Positions 9,789 through 23,857 of a stretch of 64,000 nt of DNA are shown here, in pieces (within the stretch, counting starts at the first letter, position 1; each line of letters begins with the position of its first letter). Below the pieces are notes generated by a model. That model searched no databases. It saw nothing but the letters and a program-made list of their open reading frames with translations, and had not been told where the DNA came from. The position numbers and the translations under genes were made by a program. This DNA is from Helopsaltes ochotensis. Taxonomy: Eukaryota > Chordata > Aves > Passeriformes > Locustellidae. The stretch spans positions 90,696 through 154,695 of the forward strand of contig VXBM01000766.1 of the NCBI GenBank assembly GCA_013400155.1, given 5' to 3'.

Positions 9789-11954
9789 CTGCCAAGTGCC
9801 TTATCACCAGGCAAGAGATGACAAAAATCTGTTAAATCGTGATTGGTTTCACTATGTGCAACTGATTTGTCCTCCACAAAATTAAGCAATATAACTTCCT
9901 TACATTGCTGTTATACTGAGATTGAAATAGTTATTTACCATCACCATTTACTGTAGGCTGTAGTATATCAATGCCCAACATTCCTAGTTCTTTTACATTG
10001 CACTGCTGGTTTTGGCTGGGAGAGAGTGAATTTGTCCTAATACTTGACTGGTGATAAATTACAAGTACCTTTTCATAGAACTTACTTTGTTTTGTAATTA
10101 CTTAGCTAAGTCTGGTGAAGAGGAAAACTGAGACAACTATAAAAATAAGTGGGAGCATTTTTTTAGGATAACTCAAGAAATAAATTGTACTGCAATAGAA
10201 CTATGGTGAGAATTTCCAGCATAGATAAGGACTTCTTGCAACATAAACATAGAAGGCAGAAAATAAAGCAAAAATATTTGCCTTCAATTGCCTTCAGTTT
10301 TCAATAGGATGAAGATTATTCAGCACATACTTCAGTTTTTCCCCTTAAATGACTAGAAAAGGCCCTTAGGAGGCAGTGCAAGGCTTTTACTATCATTTAG
10401 AAGCAGCATATTTAAAATATAAACTATAGAACCTATTACAATATTAAGAGAAGTGCTACCTTTAAAATAAAATACACATACATTTTATAATTTATCTATG
10501 GACTCTTTCCTAGCTACATCTCTTATGAAGAAAGGTTTGTTTGTTCAATTTATTCCATGCTTTACAAACAGGATTTAGCACTTCGAGATTTCACTTGGGA
10601 TTCCACAGATGGGCTTAACTTGGCACTTCTGCCACAGATTTCTAATGTAATGTAACACAAGATAACTGGAAGAAGTGACCTGAAAGTGACACCTTTCTGT
10701 GTTTCATGGAGGAATGAGGCTCTCTGTTCTACCACTGTGTATGAAGGGTAGAAAACATTGTCCTCTCCTCATTCCACTGGGATTTGGGAAGCAAGACACA
10801 CTGCTTAGAGTAGGACCCGACCTTCATCTCACAAATTGAGATGAATTCTTGATTCTCTCATACGGTGTCATAGACAAGGTCACTCTCAGACCAAGAAAAT
10901 GTATGTGAAATACTATGTCAGGAAACCCTTCTGATGTTTGCAAGCAAAACTGAAGGATGGTGATCTTTAATTATATTCCTTAATGTTAAAGGAAGACATT
11001 TCAGAATGCAAGAAATTTTCAGGCAAAATGAAAGACCGAAGGCCTTACTTTGTGGGCCAGGATCTAAAAATGAAAAAGGCTCAGATTTCCTCTACCTGAT
11101 AATTTTATTTTCTTTTATCTTTGTTTCTTTTATTTTTTTTCCTGTAAAGACAGTTCTGGGTCAGAGGGGCCATAGCAGGTCTTATTAGACAGCTTTCATT
11201 TAAATACCTTAACATAACAAAGAACCTGTTTAAAATTGTAAATTCTGTCCTTTTGAGCTTATATTCAATTAAAAAAAGAATTTGTGAAATGAAAAATGGG
11301 GATTGTCTTAAATCCGTAGAACTGTTTAAATACTGTTATATTTTGTTCTAAAAATTATCATAGAAAATTAAGTATACATGTGACTAACCAGTATCAATAG
11401 CATGCAAAGTTTAATTACCCTACCCTGAGGTACATTTAATGTCAAATTCAATTAACAATGCCATCTGAAAAATGCTTTCATAATGAATTTCAAACAATTG
11501 ACTGATCTTTTAATAATAGTTGATGGTTAGACATTCCAAAGGCCAGTGGGAAAACACTGCCTTTTAATGATGAAAACTACAGCAACATTGATTTTAGTGG
11601 TGCCATTTTTTTCTTGGAATGGTCTCCTGCAACAAAATAATAAATTTGAACAGAACCTTTGAACAATCAGACACGAGTCAAGGGATCTTTGTCTAAGAAA
11701 GATACAAAATAAAGGTAGTCTGCTGAAAGTGATTAGATTTCTAAGTTTTGACTGATTTCAGAAGACAGATATTTAAATACTGCTGAATCTATTAGAAGTG
11801 TCTTGGACTGTTTTTTGAGGTAGACACTCTTCAGAAAAACCTAGAGAAGGAAATGAACAAATTCTAGTGAATTTAATTCTAAGAAAAAATCCTACATGAA
11901 CAATAGATGTGATTAAAAAGAAGCTGAGGGAAAGGAGGAGACTTTTAGGGTTGA
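9789..11954. other. AT-rich stretch, no gene recognised
   Basis: About 2.2 kb with no recognised exon, RNA or repeat. The few short open frames lack support. Confidence 0.5.
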
Positions 11955-12238
11955 TTTAGAGAAACGCCTTTATAACAATTTCCTCCCTCCCAAATAGATT
12001 TTATTGCTGAGCAGATGTCATGGGTATGAAGTATTCCTTTGGTCAGTTTGGGTAAGCTGTCCCAGCAGTGTCCTTTCCCGTCCTCTGCTCCAGCCCCAGC
12101 CTCCCTTTGTTGGGGAGGGACTGCTTGAGACACAGCCTTGATGCTCTGTGAGTACAGCTCAGTACTAGCCAAGACATTGTTGTGTTATCAACACTCTTCT
12201 ACCTACAAACACAAAAGAACAGTACTGTAAGTATTGCA
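11955..12238 (-). mobile_element. LTR fragment, U3 half
   Basis: Reverse complement of the U3 half of the avian LTR family whose R-U5 half lies at 4750-5005. Recognisable text on the plus strand includes TTTGGTCAGTTTGGGTAAGC, GGGGAGGGACTGCTTGAGAC, CAGCCTTGATGCTCTGTGAG and TGTTATCAACACTCTTCTAC. The R-U5 part is absent and no target-site duplication was found, so this is an old truncated insertion. A 75-codon minus-strand open frame here is a by-product. Confidence 0.75.
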
Positions 12239-14090
12239 GTCTTTGGTTTTGGTTAGCTTGGAACCTAAACAGCAGCCTACAAAAATTTTCCGTATTTACA
12301 GCCCTCGAACATTATATTATCTCGTCTCACATCAATTGTATATTGTGTATAGTTCTAAAATGTTTTCCAGTTTTACCATGAAAATTGCTACATGTCCATT
12401 ATCATTACAAAAGAGGAAATAACATGTTATAACAATTTAAATTCAAGGAAGGGAACTCAGCATTTGGGGTTCTTGTAAAAAATCTTCTTTGGGTAATAAT
12501 AATTTTTATCGTAGCTGTTTTTTAATGTATCATATGCCATAGCTTGGAAATATCAAGTGATATCATAATAAATTGCAAATCCATTCAAATTCTACGTTTC
12601 ACTAAGTGGTTACTCCCCCGTCAAATCTGAAATATGACTAGATAATATAAAGGAAATGCTGATATCCTTTAACTACAGGCTGGGAGCAAAATCACTGAGG
12701 ATTTAAGGAAAACAATCCTAAAGAACCAATCCATATGCTTTTTTTAATCTTCAGGAATGTGTTTGTATACCAAGGCTAATAATTTGGTTTATGTTGTATT
12801 TAAAAGTAAAGAAGATGACCTTGAAGAATTTAGACCCAAGTAAGAGGTAAAGCTGAGATGAACAGTCTGTAATAACCTTGCAACAAATCCTGAACTTTAT
12901 TAGTGCTTTATTCTCTAATCCATTGTTGTTCTCCTTGGATTCATTGCTTCTTTAGCTAAAAACTAACCAAACCAAAAAAGATCCAGCCATAAAAGAAGAA
13001 AAAATCCCAAGCATGAGACTATGAGATCAATCCTATGAATTTCTTGTTAAGAGTAACTACAAGACCTCAGAACTGTGAAAAACCCTTTCATTAGAATTCT
13101 TAAATGATGAACTTAACACACAGCCCATTCCTTTTTTGTATGCACTGCACATAGTACAGCAGAGATGCATTTTGAGAAGGAGAGATATTATTTACCATTA
13201 TAAAATGTCATGTCTTTTCCTGCCAAAACTCTTTGCCCATCTTTAAAGTAATTAGTTTTGTCAAGACTATTCAGAAGTCATTAATAGAAAATTCTGGCTG
13301 ATTAAGCACATCCAGGGCCAAGACTCACAAATAGTGATTCCTCTGATTTACATGGATTCCCAGAGTAAATGTTTATCTGGTACTGAGCCAAATTGCCTAA
13401 ATCCTTTGTATTATGTTATTAAAGATTACTTTTGCTCTTGATCGCACAATTTTACTGCCCTTATGAAAACTGGGAGAGAAGGCTCAAATACCTTTTACTT
13501 ACTTGTGGGAACTAAAGTCTAAGCGCATTTAGCCATTGTTCAAGAGATAACATTTCCAATAGCTTTTGTATTTCTCTGTTGGTAGGAGAGAGAAACTTGA
13601 AAAATCAGCACAAAACCTGTTTTTTTTTTTAAAGAGCTTCCACTCCACACAATAAACTAAGATTGTGTAGTCTCTGTTGACTATCTTCCTTCTTCCCCAT
13701 GTACCAATTTCATATATTCTATTGACAAGCCTACAGAGAAATACTGGTTACACTGCATTGCTCACATTTTGAAAACATCTGCTAATTAACTGCTGCCAAT
13801 AATGTAAGAGTAGGAGTAAGAGTAGTACTGCATTCAGAAAATGTTAGAGTAATCTGCATTCAGAGAAAGGGGCAAAACAAACAAGGAAACAAACTTCTGC
13901 GATGGGAACACAAAGGTTAATTCTTAGAAATTAATTTTCTTCTGAAATTCATATCACTATTTAAATTGTTTCTTTCAACAAATTGCTTTCTAGATTTTTC
14001 TACAAAGGCTCATGAGTTCATGAAGAGATGAACTTGAAAACTGTCTATAACATTGTGTGTTGTACTGTAGAACTGTTTGCTGACTAAGAA

Positions 14091-14130
14091 ATTCATATTC
14101 ATTCATATTCATTCATATTCATTCATATTC
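14091..14130. repeat. Tandem repeat, 10-bp unit x4
   Basis: Four perfect copies of ATTCATATTC. Confidence 0.95.
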
Positions 14131-16354
14131 AAAAGTTGTTTCCAGTCAGACAAAGAACATCATGAATCATTCTTAAATTGAGGAGGTGGTGTTTCTAAAT
14201 ATTCTTAATTGTGTTCTGTGAGGCCTTACCTATAGGAAGAAATACCAATCAAATTCTATGTGCTCTGTTATGAATCTCCAAATAATTTTAGTGTAAGTAT
14301 TTATTAAAAATGGTCTTTTCTGTTGTGAGTTTATAGGGTTCCAGCTTAGTAGTACAGATCATGAATTAATAATACCTGTTTTCTATTAAACTAAAGAGCC
14401 ACATAAATTGCCGTTATTACTGTGAAAAACATAAAAGAGTGAGGGAAGCTATATAGTGAAAATGATGCTGAAGAGAAAGCTTTTAAAATGATACTGGCAT
14501 TGCAGCAGTGGAAGCACACTGGGATTTGGATTAATATTCTAAAAGTTAGAGAACACAGGTGGAAACTAACATTTTGAAAGATTTCTACTCCCATTAGACC
14601 TGTAAAGTTAAAAAAGGTTTGAGAAGTTTTTGTAGGTTTGGATAAGCAAAATGTTTAAGACGATTTCCCATGACAGTTTTGCTCACAGCTACAAGAACAT
14701 GAAAAAGAACTCATTCACATGGTAGCAGTGATGAAACCTAGGAATAAAACTAGGAAATTACCTTTCTGTCTTTCAGCTTCTTGCCAGACTGAAACACAGT
14801 TTATATGCTAAAAGTATATAGTAAACTTTTTTTTCTCCATAAACTCCCCAAGACTTAGATCATATCAATTTTCATTAAAGAGATAGATCTGTTGTAAGAG
14901 TAACATGAAAGTGTAAATAAAAATAACTTGAATATTACGCAAATCAGGGCATTTATGAAGACTATTCCACATATAGAATGAAACCTAGTACCTCTTAAAG
15001 CAAAGTATTAAGGGTCATACATTTGATAACATAAATATGTACATTTATATTGCTGTCAGCAAAAAAAATGTAAGTTATTTACAACAGCAAAAATGGTCTT
15101 TCATGTTAGTTTTTGAACAGTTTAGGAATGTTTCATTTCCTGAATACTGTCTCTGTCAGCATTCTGGAAGTGAAAGAGTCAGAGAGACATTGCTGCAGCA
15201 TCCAACCAGATGTGTCTTTCTCTTCTGAACTTAGTTTTGTGAAGTGTATAAAAGCAAATAATAGAATCGATTACTCAGCTCCATAATGAATATTCATTGT
15301 GCATTGTTTGATTGCAGCCCCTGGCAGGAAGAAATAAAAATAGTACAGAGGTCTTCAGAGGATATATTTTCGCTCATTTCCATACTTCTCCTTTGACATC
15401 CTGTGCTAGTTTCACTACTGTTTCAAAAAGTGAGAAAATTATTGGGGTTTAGATATAAAATCTCACTCAAAATCTGTTGTGAGCTACTAGGTTTCAGTTT
15501 ACCAGCTTCGAAAAAAATGGGCTTTCTATGCTTTAGTTCATTTTATGAAAAAAAAAATGCAAGAAAATATTCAAAGTGGCATTCAGTACTATTTCAATAA
15601 ATTATGGAAGATTATTATAGTTGTATTGAACAAATAAATAACTAAATATAACAAATAAATATATAAGTAATAGAAACAAATATAATATATAAATATAAAA
15701 ATTCTGAATTTTACACTTAATCATCATGTGATGCCAGGTTAAAAAACTGTGCATGTTTTTTCTTTTCTTGCCTTTCCAGAAGTCCATTCTGGGACTTAGA
15801 ATTAAGACAATAAATCCATGTTTCCAGATGTGCAGATAAACTACCTGTTTAAGCTTCCATTATAGTGAACAGATATTTAGTTGGGTAGTCAATGTGACTC
15901 AGACTTACTCAGCTTGTCTCTAGCACAAGTGAAGACTAACCTGCACAGTATATTGAATTAACTTCATGATCTGTCATTGAGAGGTGATGAATATGTGTAT
16001 CGCCCACTTTATCTCATGCAATCTTATATTTAGGCTGTACTGTAATCAGAACCAGAATATCTTAGTGCTCTTAGACTTAGATAATCTTGTTTCAAATGGT
16101 AGTACTCAGAAAAATATAGAAAATGTGGAGATTGACACTGAAAAGATATTTGTGATATCAGAGGTGATTTATCTGTCTTGGGAAAAAAGAGAATAAGTCT
16201 TAAGGTTGCCTGTGGACAGACTCTGGTGTGTGTCCTGATAGCAATAGTGAATTGTCTTTTGGAACTGGCAAGGCACAAGACATAGATATAATATAGCAAA
16301 TTCCATCATTTTCTTAAAAAATTCTTTAAGAAGAGGACTTTATGTCATTGTAGG

Positions 16355-16400
16355 TTTTTCTGCCCATTTTTCTGCCCATTTTTCTGCCCATTTTTTGCCC
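16355..16400. repeat. Tandem repeat, 12-bp unit x3 plus partial
   Basis: Three copies of TTTTTCTGCCCA followed by a degenerate fourth. Confidence 0.92.
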
Positions 16401-17239
16401 TTTGTCATAAAGAAATCTGGGGAATCAGTTTTCTCTGTTATTGAATTTCTACTCGTAGGTCCAAAACATAGTTATTTGTGACGTGACATGGTTATTTAAT
16501 TTCTGATGGAAAATGAGTAATTTTGTAAAAAAAATTGTATTTTTTTGTTCCAGAGGATTCTTTACATTGTTCAGCTTGTTAATTGTAAACATGGAGAAAT
16601 TGGTAAAGAGTAGATTTCCATGTATAATATGCAGCATTAGACCTTTTTAGTTCTGCAATTCATTGTATCCCAGAGGGCTCTGATTCTGTGTTATTTTACT
16701 CTTACTGGAGTCCTGTTACTTCTTTAGGATAAGTGTAAAATATTCCTAATCAGATCTGGAAATTTGTCACAGTCATTTTGAAAAAATAATTTACATCTGC
16801 AGAAGGAAAAATAAAACCAGGTGAGGAAACCATCCAAGCATTTAAGACAAAAAGAAATCCATTGAAATCAGTTTTCTCCTCAACTACAACACTACAGATA
16901 CTGAACAGCATTATAATCTCAAAGAAACAAAATATATTTTACTATTAAATAGGATATATAACCAAATGTCTTTAGCCATTGTCTCAAGACTTTCCAGTAA
17001 GCTGCTAACGGTATACAATGATTTGTTACCTTCCTCTCTACATCCTTACCTATATTTTTCAAACTAAGGCAAGAAAAATGGAGCCTGTACTTTTGTATTT
17101 TATCTTCCGTGACTAACACCTTTCTTAGTGATCTGAAAGTGTTCTAGTGCTGCTAGGTACCCCATATCCTTTCTGCTTCAGCAGCTTAGCTTGTCACCCA
17201 GGGTCATAGATTGTTATTGAGTCTATCTGCAGTTTCTTG

Positions 17240-17492
17240 GTTGTCTTTTGGTTGATGGAAAATGACATGAGCTGGCAATGTGCACTTGCAGCCCAGAAAA
17301 TCAACTGTATTCTGGGCTGCATCAACAGGAACATGGCCAATAGGTCAAGGGAGGTGATTCTACTTCTCTACTCTGCTTTTGTGACACCCCACCTGGAATG
17401 CTGCATCCAGCTCTGGTGTTGGCAACATAAGAAGGACATGGAACTGCTGGAGCAAATCCAAAAATTTGCAATCATTGCTACAGTATCCTGGT
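17240..17492 (+). pseudogene. CR1 ORF2 reverse transcriptase C-terminus fragment
   Basis: The plus-strand frame reads through a typical CR1 post-catalytic segment. It carries a QCALAAQK-like start, then ILGCI, a basic NRSREVI segment, a YSAFVTPHLE stretch and HKKDMELLEQIQK. In intact CR1 this region lies between the catalytic motif and the end of ORF2. The piece is about 80 codons long. It lacks the polymerase active site upstream and ends before the LSYEER-type segment and the 3' UTR, so it is truncated at both ends. The frame is intact over most of its length, which explains a 94-codon open frame here. Confidence 0.85.
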
Positions 17493-20257
17493 CTGAATAT
17501 TGTGGGGTTTTAACCACCTAAAATTTTGCACAAAATCTATACATATTCTGCTTGAACATTACTTTTACTAGACAAAAATATACACCAATATAGTCACATC
17601 TCAGACACACAGGGATTGTTGGAGTTTCTGTCTGTGACCATTGTTACATGTCAGTGAAGCAGTGAATGAATTAAACAAGTGAGCATGGAACAATGAAAAC
17701 TAACTAGGGATATGCATACTATAAAAAGCTAAAGATTAATAGCCTTACTGTGTTCCAATAATCACTGAAAGGGCGTAGCTAATGACCCTAAAGACTCTAA
17801 GGAAGTTATTGTCTCTTTAAATTGAGTACAATTTGTTGAAGAAGTAGGACATAATGACTAGCAAGAGAACACAAAGATTGGAAACAATACAATCTTTGTG
17901 GAAAGATTTTAATAATTAAGACTTTATTTACAAGCAATAAGGTGAATCTTGCACTTGTATTTCTGTGAGATCTGGGACAAATTATTCCACATAGCACTAG
18001 TCTCAGCAAATGCTATCTGTAGTCATAATCAATACAGGAAAAGAGGAGCTGAGCTTATCAGAACGCTTGAGCAGATGTTTACGGTCCCTAGATGTATCCA
18101 CTTGGATGTAAAAACCACCTCATGATTAGTGATGGCTAGATAAAGCAGCTTGGTGTCTCTCCCAGAAAGCAGTTACAGTACTAAGTGTAGCAGATAAAAA
18201 GAGAGGTTAGGATAGTAGGCAGAGTTCAGGCAATTAATTAACTACAGCGACATAGGCATTTCGACTTAAGACCTGGAGTGCACCATACTTGAGGCAGCAC
18301 CATCTGAGTAGTATAGTTAATGCTTCTAAGACCCCAGGCATAAAACTGGAATATCCAGCAGTTTGGTATCCCATGAGGGAGAGGAAAAGAATCTGTAACC
18401 ACACAGTGGTAAGCAGTATTAGAAACAGTAAATCCTACTTAATGTCAATAGAGTAAGACTTGTAGACAAAAATTTTGTCTAAAAGAGGGTGGAAGAAAAT
18501 ATAAATGCGAGGATTAAAAAGTTTATCTTAATCCATACCAGAATGACTGGTAAAAAAGGGGTAGAATTATCATTAAGTAAATCTACTGAAAAATAAGTAA
18601 CTCTCATCAGCAAAAGCAGCTAATTACTTAAATTAAAAACAAAGGGTTGCAACTTTGAATTCTCCAACTTTTTTTTCCTCCCAAGGATAGCTCTGCAAAG
18701 CCATTAATAAGTTTTTGCTTGCATAAGCTGCCTAAGAAACAAAATGTCTGACCTGCAAAACATGTATAACATTTACTAATGGCTGCAACCTAACTCAAAC
18801 CATGAAAAGTTAAAAAGTATTGGGTTTTGTTTAGTGGAACTGAAATCCCACAGGATTGCACTGAGTTTCCAAATTTCTCCAGCTGTTCTTTAATGAATTG
18901 CTTCCTTACAATTTTTCTGCAAACCAGCACATTAGCTAAGTGAGCTCTATGAGTCAGCAAGGGGAGCACTGGACAGTAGTTTCTAGAGCCACTAATAGAA
19001 TGCTACTTCTTCCAGGAAAACTAGTACTTTTTTTGGATGTCAATAATACAATGAGCCTGGCACTCAGGTGGACAGCTACTTTGGAAGGCAGTTGCTCTAG
19101 CCATCTGGAAAGCTCTGGAGATGTTTGGTGGAATCTGCAGACCGGGAGAAAAAAGAGACTGTGGCTAAAGAAACCTTGAAACTTTCACCTGTGAAATGCA
19201 TTTAACTGAATATTGGCCTACCAACCTGGTAAAGCTTGTGCCCTGACACCTGGGAATGCTGCTGTCTGCCTCCCTGGGACCTCTGCTGCTTTGCTCATCA
19301 GTGGTCTTTTTGGCTGGTTCACAGGAAGAACAGCTGTGGTGTGCACAGGATTGGAGAGACAAACAACTCAGCAGACAGGGAGAAGCAGAAATTTGTAACA
19401 TGAGTTGTAGGAGCCTGGGAAATTCACTCTAAATTTATTTGGAAGACTTAGAAAACGGAATGATTTGGTTCCTTGATTTCCATATGAAATATTGATATGA
19501 TTTAGTATTTCCCTGAAATATTGCATTTCTGTCAATATTCTTTAACCAGCTCTAATCTCATGACCTATTCAAAGAAGTTAAACATTTTTGCTTGTTCCAC
19601 ATAAGTGGACAACAGAGTAACTCATTTTTAATTTATACTTTTAATTTTAAAAGCCAATTTAGTCTTTCAAGAAAAACAAGCTTAAAAAATGCCACCAAAC
19701 GTCATATAATTTGGGGCTGTAATATCTAGCTGAGAAATCCAACCCAGCTGTTAAGATTGCCAGTATCCATTCTCTTGATCTTTTATTCCTGAATCCATGT
19801 CTTTCTTGTTTCTGGAGATTTCTAAGCCTGGGAGGAAGATTTTTTCTTTCTATTGTAAAAATATCACTCTCTACCTTTGGGGCTAAATTGAAAATCTACT
19901 TGTCTGATTTACACTTAAAAATGTTATTGGTTTTTGTATTATTACTGACTAAAGTATTTGCCGCTCAGTTGGGGGTAGAAAATAGCTGCTCAACAATGGA
20001 ACTGGGATTGATTTTCCTTCATTAACTTTGAAAGGACATAAACATCCTGAACAATGTATTCATTCAAAATTTATCATTTCTCCTTATGTTTTAATCATGC
20101 TTTGGCAACTGATTTTATTCTTCAAGGAAGTCAGTAATAAGATAATGAATTAGAACTCCACCAAAAAAATGCATTTAAACTGCTTTTCAGCAGATTACTT
20201 AGCCCTACTACAATGAAAATGTTTTAAGGATTTACACTTAGACACAACACAATCTTT

Positions 20258-20299
20258 CATGTGCATATATATATGCACATATATATGTGCATATGTATG
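20258..20299. repeat. Alternating purine-pyrimidine tract with nested palindromes
   Basis: 42 bp of strict purine-pyrimidine alternation. It contains an 18-bp perfect palindrome (20261-20278, GTGC at one end and GCAC at the other around TA repeats) overlapping a second 16-bp palindrome (20275-20290). Confidence 0.92.
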
Positions 20300-23278
20300 G
20301 AAAAATGAAATCCAACTTCTATTAGTTGTGATTAGCATGGACTGTAATTTACAATAATTATATGTACACACACACACATATATTTATGATAATAATTTAA
20401 TTTATTTTCTAAAACATTTTTCAAATCCTTTTATGGGGAATTTGCACAATTGTTTTTCTGATAAAATGAGAAGCTGTAGAAGCGTGTAGGGGAATGCATC
20501 CATTATCATACATACACACACATCCTACAAAATATTTCACTATTTATCAACAGATATTGGAATGCTACTACAATTTTCTGAATTCTTAAAATGATTGTTT
20601 TTGCATCTGTCATATGCCTTGCATCAGTAGAAAAATTGCCAAATACAGCAAACAACAATTAATGAAGTATTTCAGGATGGGAAGTTCAACAGAGTGGAAA
20701 CTACCAAAAACTTGATCTTCCCATATCTTATGTCTGCCTTAACCCTTAGAATCTTTGGCATCCTACTAGGTCTTTATCTTGTTGAACATAAACTAACTTA
20801 TAGTTAGATATTTGCTCTTCAGGGAATTAATATTTTTTTTTAAAAAAGAAAAAAAAAATACCCAGAAAAACTTTTTTGTTGCAAATTGTTTAATCAGAAT
20901 TATTTTTATTAGGTTAGGTAGCTGAGCAAACAAGGTTGAAGGAATCACATTTATCCACTGGTATTGTGGAGTTTTATGAAAGTTGCTAGAGATGGAAACA
21001 TTATTTTCTTGCTTTACAGGTATGTAGAATTACTTTTAGAAAACAGAAAACTAAAGAATATAGGAAACATCTATCTATGCATATTGAGCAAAAACACTTA
21101 TAGGAAGTTCATGCTGTTTCTTTGTACCTTCTACACACCTAAGGGCTTTTTCAACTACATCACACAGAAAAAAGTCTGTATGCTGAATCATACAACAGTG
21201 TCCAATGAGGTTATTGTTAAATCATTCTAGATTTCAACTATAGTTTGATGCCCTATCACATAGAAAGAGCAATTTTTCGAAAGTAATTAATTGATTCAGA
21301 AGCCCAGAATTTCTTTTTCAGGATGCTAGGATGGTCACAGATACAAATCACTTTTGGAAGGTGATTAGACAAAATCTTCCGTGAAAGCTGAACTAAATCA
21401 TTCTTATGTAATACAAGTATGAATGTTCCTCAAAGTAAAGATGCCAAAGGCTGGGGTAGAGGGAAATTACAGCAACAGAGCAGTGAATATTTGTTCTACT
21501 CTTTTGGCTTCTTGTTTGGAAGTACAGTTAACTGTGTCAGAAAAAAGAGCTTCACGATTATTTTAACTGGAAGCTTTGCCCTGACACTGTAGTGGAAACC
21601 GTGTACTGAGAAATGATCAGCCTGGAGGAGCTTTATGTATCACCTTTATGTTGATGGTAGTGAGGCACTTCAGAAATACCAATCACCTGTCTGAATTTTT
21701 TATGGTTTAGTTTTTCAACATTTCTTATCTGTGCCAGAGTATATGGCTCATTTGACAAAGATGAGAGGTAGAGATTACGTGACCTGAGCTGTGCTCAGGT
21801 ATTAGCATTGTTTTGACAACTCTAGAGAAGATGTTACAGCACATAAAAGCTCTAAAATATATTGGCAACTGAAGAGGAAATGTGCTATGACCTGTCAGCA
21901 GATGATGGCTCCTAACCCATTCTACTAAATCCTGCAGCTCAACAACTGACAGTTGAAGCCTTCTGTTGATTTCTATGAAAAATGTTGCAATTGCACTTCC
22001 AGAATTCATCTGTTACTCATCCCTGAAGAAGCAAAAACCCTGCAGTACATTTCGGTGCTGTCTATTTTCTATAAATATCTCTACAGGAAGATTATGCATG
22101 TATGAAGAAATAAATGATAAATAAATATGAATGAAGAAAGTGAAATGAAACATTTTAAAATTCTTCAAGTAATATTCTTAAAAAGGAAACTTTTGGATTT
22201 TAAGAAATTAATAGTAATGAGCTGTGTTCAAAGACTTTTCAACATCTGAATCTTCCTTTTAAAAAAGTTCAGGATATTGAATGCAAGTCAATTTACAACT
22301 TCATGAAATTCTAACTCATTGACTTTCCAGACTATAAATGTTTGTTCAGGCAGAAAAGACTTGCCTTATTTCTACACTTCTGCCGAAAAATGATGCTTCT
22401 TTTCCTGAAGAGATCTCAGTGTTCTGTCTTGTTTTATGAAGTAAGAGGGCATGAAATAATTTATGTCTGGGAAAGTATTTTGTGTCTGGATCTGTTGTCT
22501 CAGGGTAGGATGACTGTAGGCCCAACCTCCCTCCTAAAAGTGGGAAGGAATTTCCCAGTGCCTAAAAAAGAAATGCAAATGGAACAAAAAAGGTTAGTCT
22601 GATAGCTATTTTTAAAATGTCCTCAGTGGTTATGTGTTGTGTACATCCTCATTCTTCATAAGTGCATTCACATACCCTACTTAAGTGCTGTGTCAAAATT
22701 TTCAAGCATTATATCAATTTAGACATACAAGACTATTTTTATATTAATAAGATGAAAATAAAAAATAAAATTCCAGATCAGTGAAAAGAAAGACACAAAT
22801 AATATACAGTTCTGAATTCTGCCTTATTTTCTTCAAAGCTATGATTCATGAGGCTGACAAAGACTCCTGTCTTCTTTTTAGGTAATTTTTATCATTATGG
22901 CCTTTCTAGACTTTTGACTAAGCTTTCTTTCAAGTACAAAAATATAAGATAAAAATACTTAAATTCAATCAGTTCTTGAATTATTGTGTTCAGTTTTTTT
23001 CTGGAACAAATAAAATAAATCTCCTGTGAAAGTTTTAGGTAGGTAGTTGGAAACTTTCCAAAGAAAATATTATTTTTTGGAATACACTGAATTATCAAAA
23101 TATTGAATCCCATGGGAGCCTCTCAATCAGAGAGACTTTGCCTGTAGGATACAATTTCTCCCTAGAATTAATAATTAGGCAAGTAATTCAGTGTTCAGGG
23201 ATCATCTCTAATACTTGTCACACAGAGTCAAAAGTCTATTTTAAAACTCAAGCTATAGTTTCATACCCTACCTCACCA

Positions 23279-23310
23279 CCTTCAGCATACCAGCTAAGGT
23301 GTGCTGAAGG
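23279..23310. repeat. Hairpin, 13-bp stem
   Basis: CCTTCAGCATACC (23279-23291) pairs with GGTGTGCTGAAGG (23298-23310) with one G-T wobble and a 6-nt loop. Confidence 0.85.
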
Positions 23311-23857
23311 CATAGAGTCCTGCTCATATCCTCCTATCTCTTAGAGTGTCTGTCAAAAATGCTTCGGAGTAGACACCAGTTTGATCCCTCCAAGGCTGTA
23401 TACATGAGACTTTGATTTGTTTGTTTTTCTTCCAACATGAATGGTAAATTTTTTAATTTTTTTCACCCTCTAATTTAACCAGATGTAATTATTTAAACAA
23501 TCCTAATATTCTCACTCAGTCTCTCTCTTTAATGCTACATAGCTCTTTCCAAAATTTAGAAATGAATTCTAAGATTCTTGAAACAAGTTTGGACATTAGG
23601 GAAGCTAAAATATCCTCCTTTAATCTCAGAGGCTTCTAATTTAAAATATTGATATGAAAATGTTTTGAAAACATTGTAATAATGAGTAAATCTTAAAAAT
23701 ATCCTTGTTATTTGTGTCGTTAAGGGTTCAGAATTGTTTTCTGCAGTATTTTTATTCTTTTTTTTCATAGAAAATACAATAGTTTTTTTTTCTTTTTCAT
23801 TCCTTTTCTTTTTCAAATTAAAATAGGTTAACCTTTAGACACAGAGCCATTATGTAA

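Larger units (their letters stand above)
12239..17239. other. AT-rich stretch with two short tandem repeats
   Basis: About 5 kb without a recognised gene or dispersed repeat. It contains the tandem repeats at 14091-14130 and 16355-16400. Open frames of 60-90 codons are scattered over both strands without splice or promoter context. Confidence 0.5.
17493..23857. other. AT-rich stretch, no gene recognised
   Basis: About 6.4 kb. Holds the alternating purine-pyrimidine tract at 20258-20299, a short CA/TA tract near 20361-20383 and a hairpin at 23279-23310. The GC-richer part at about 18940-19400 has overlapping open frames on both strands but no recognised domain or splice pattern. Confidence 0.5.

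Noticed and set aside
21725..22009. 94-codon minus-strand frame
   Set aside because: Protein-like residues but no splice, promoter or poly(A) pattern could be found around it.
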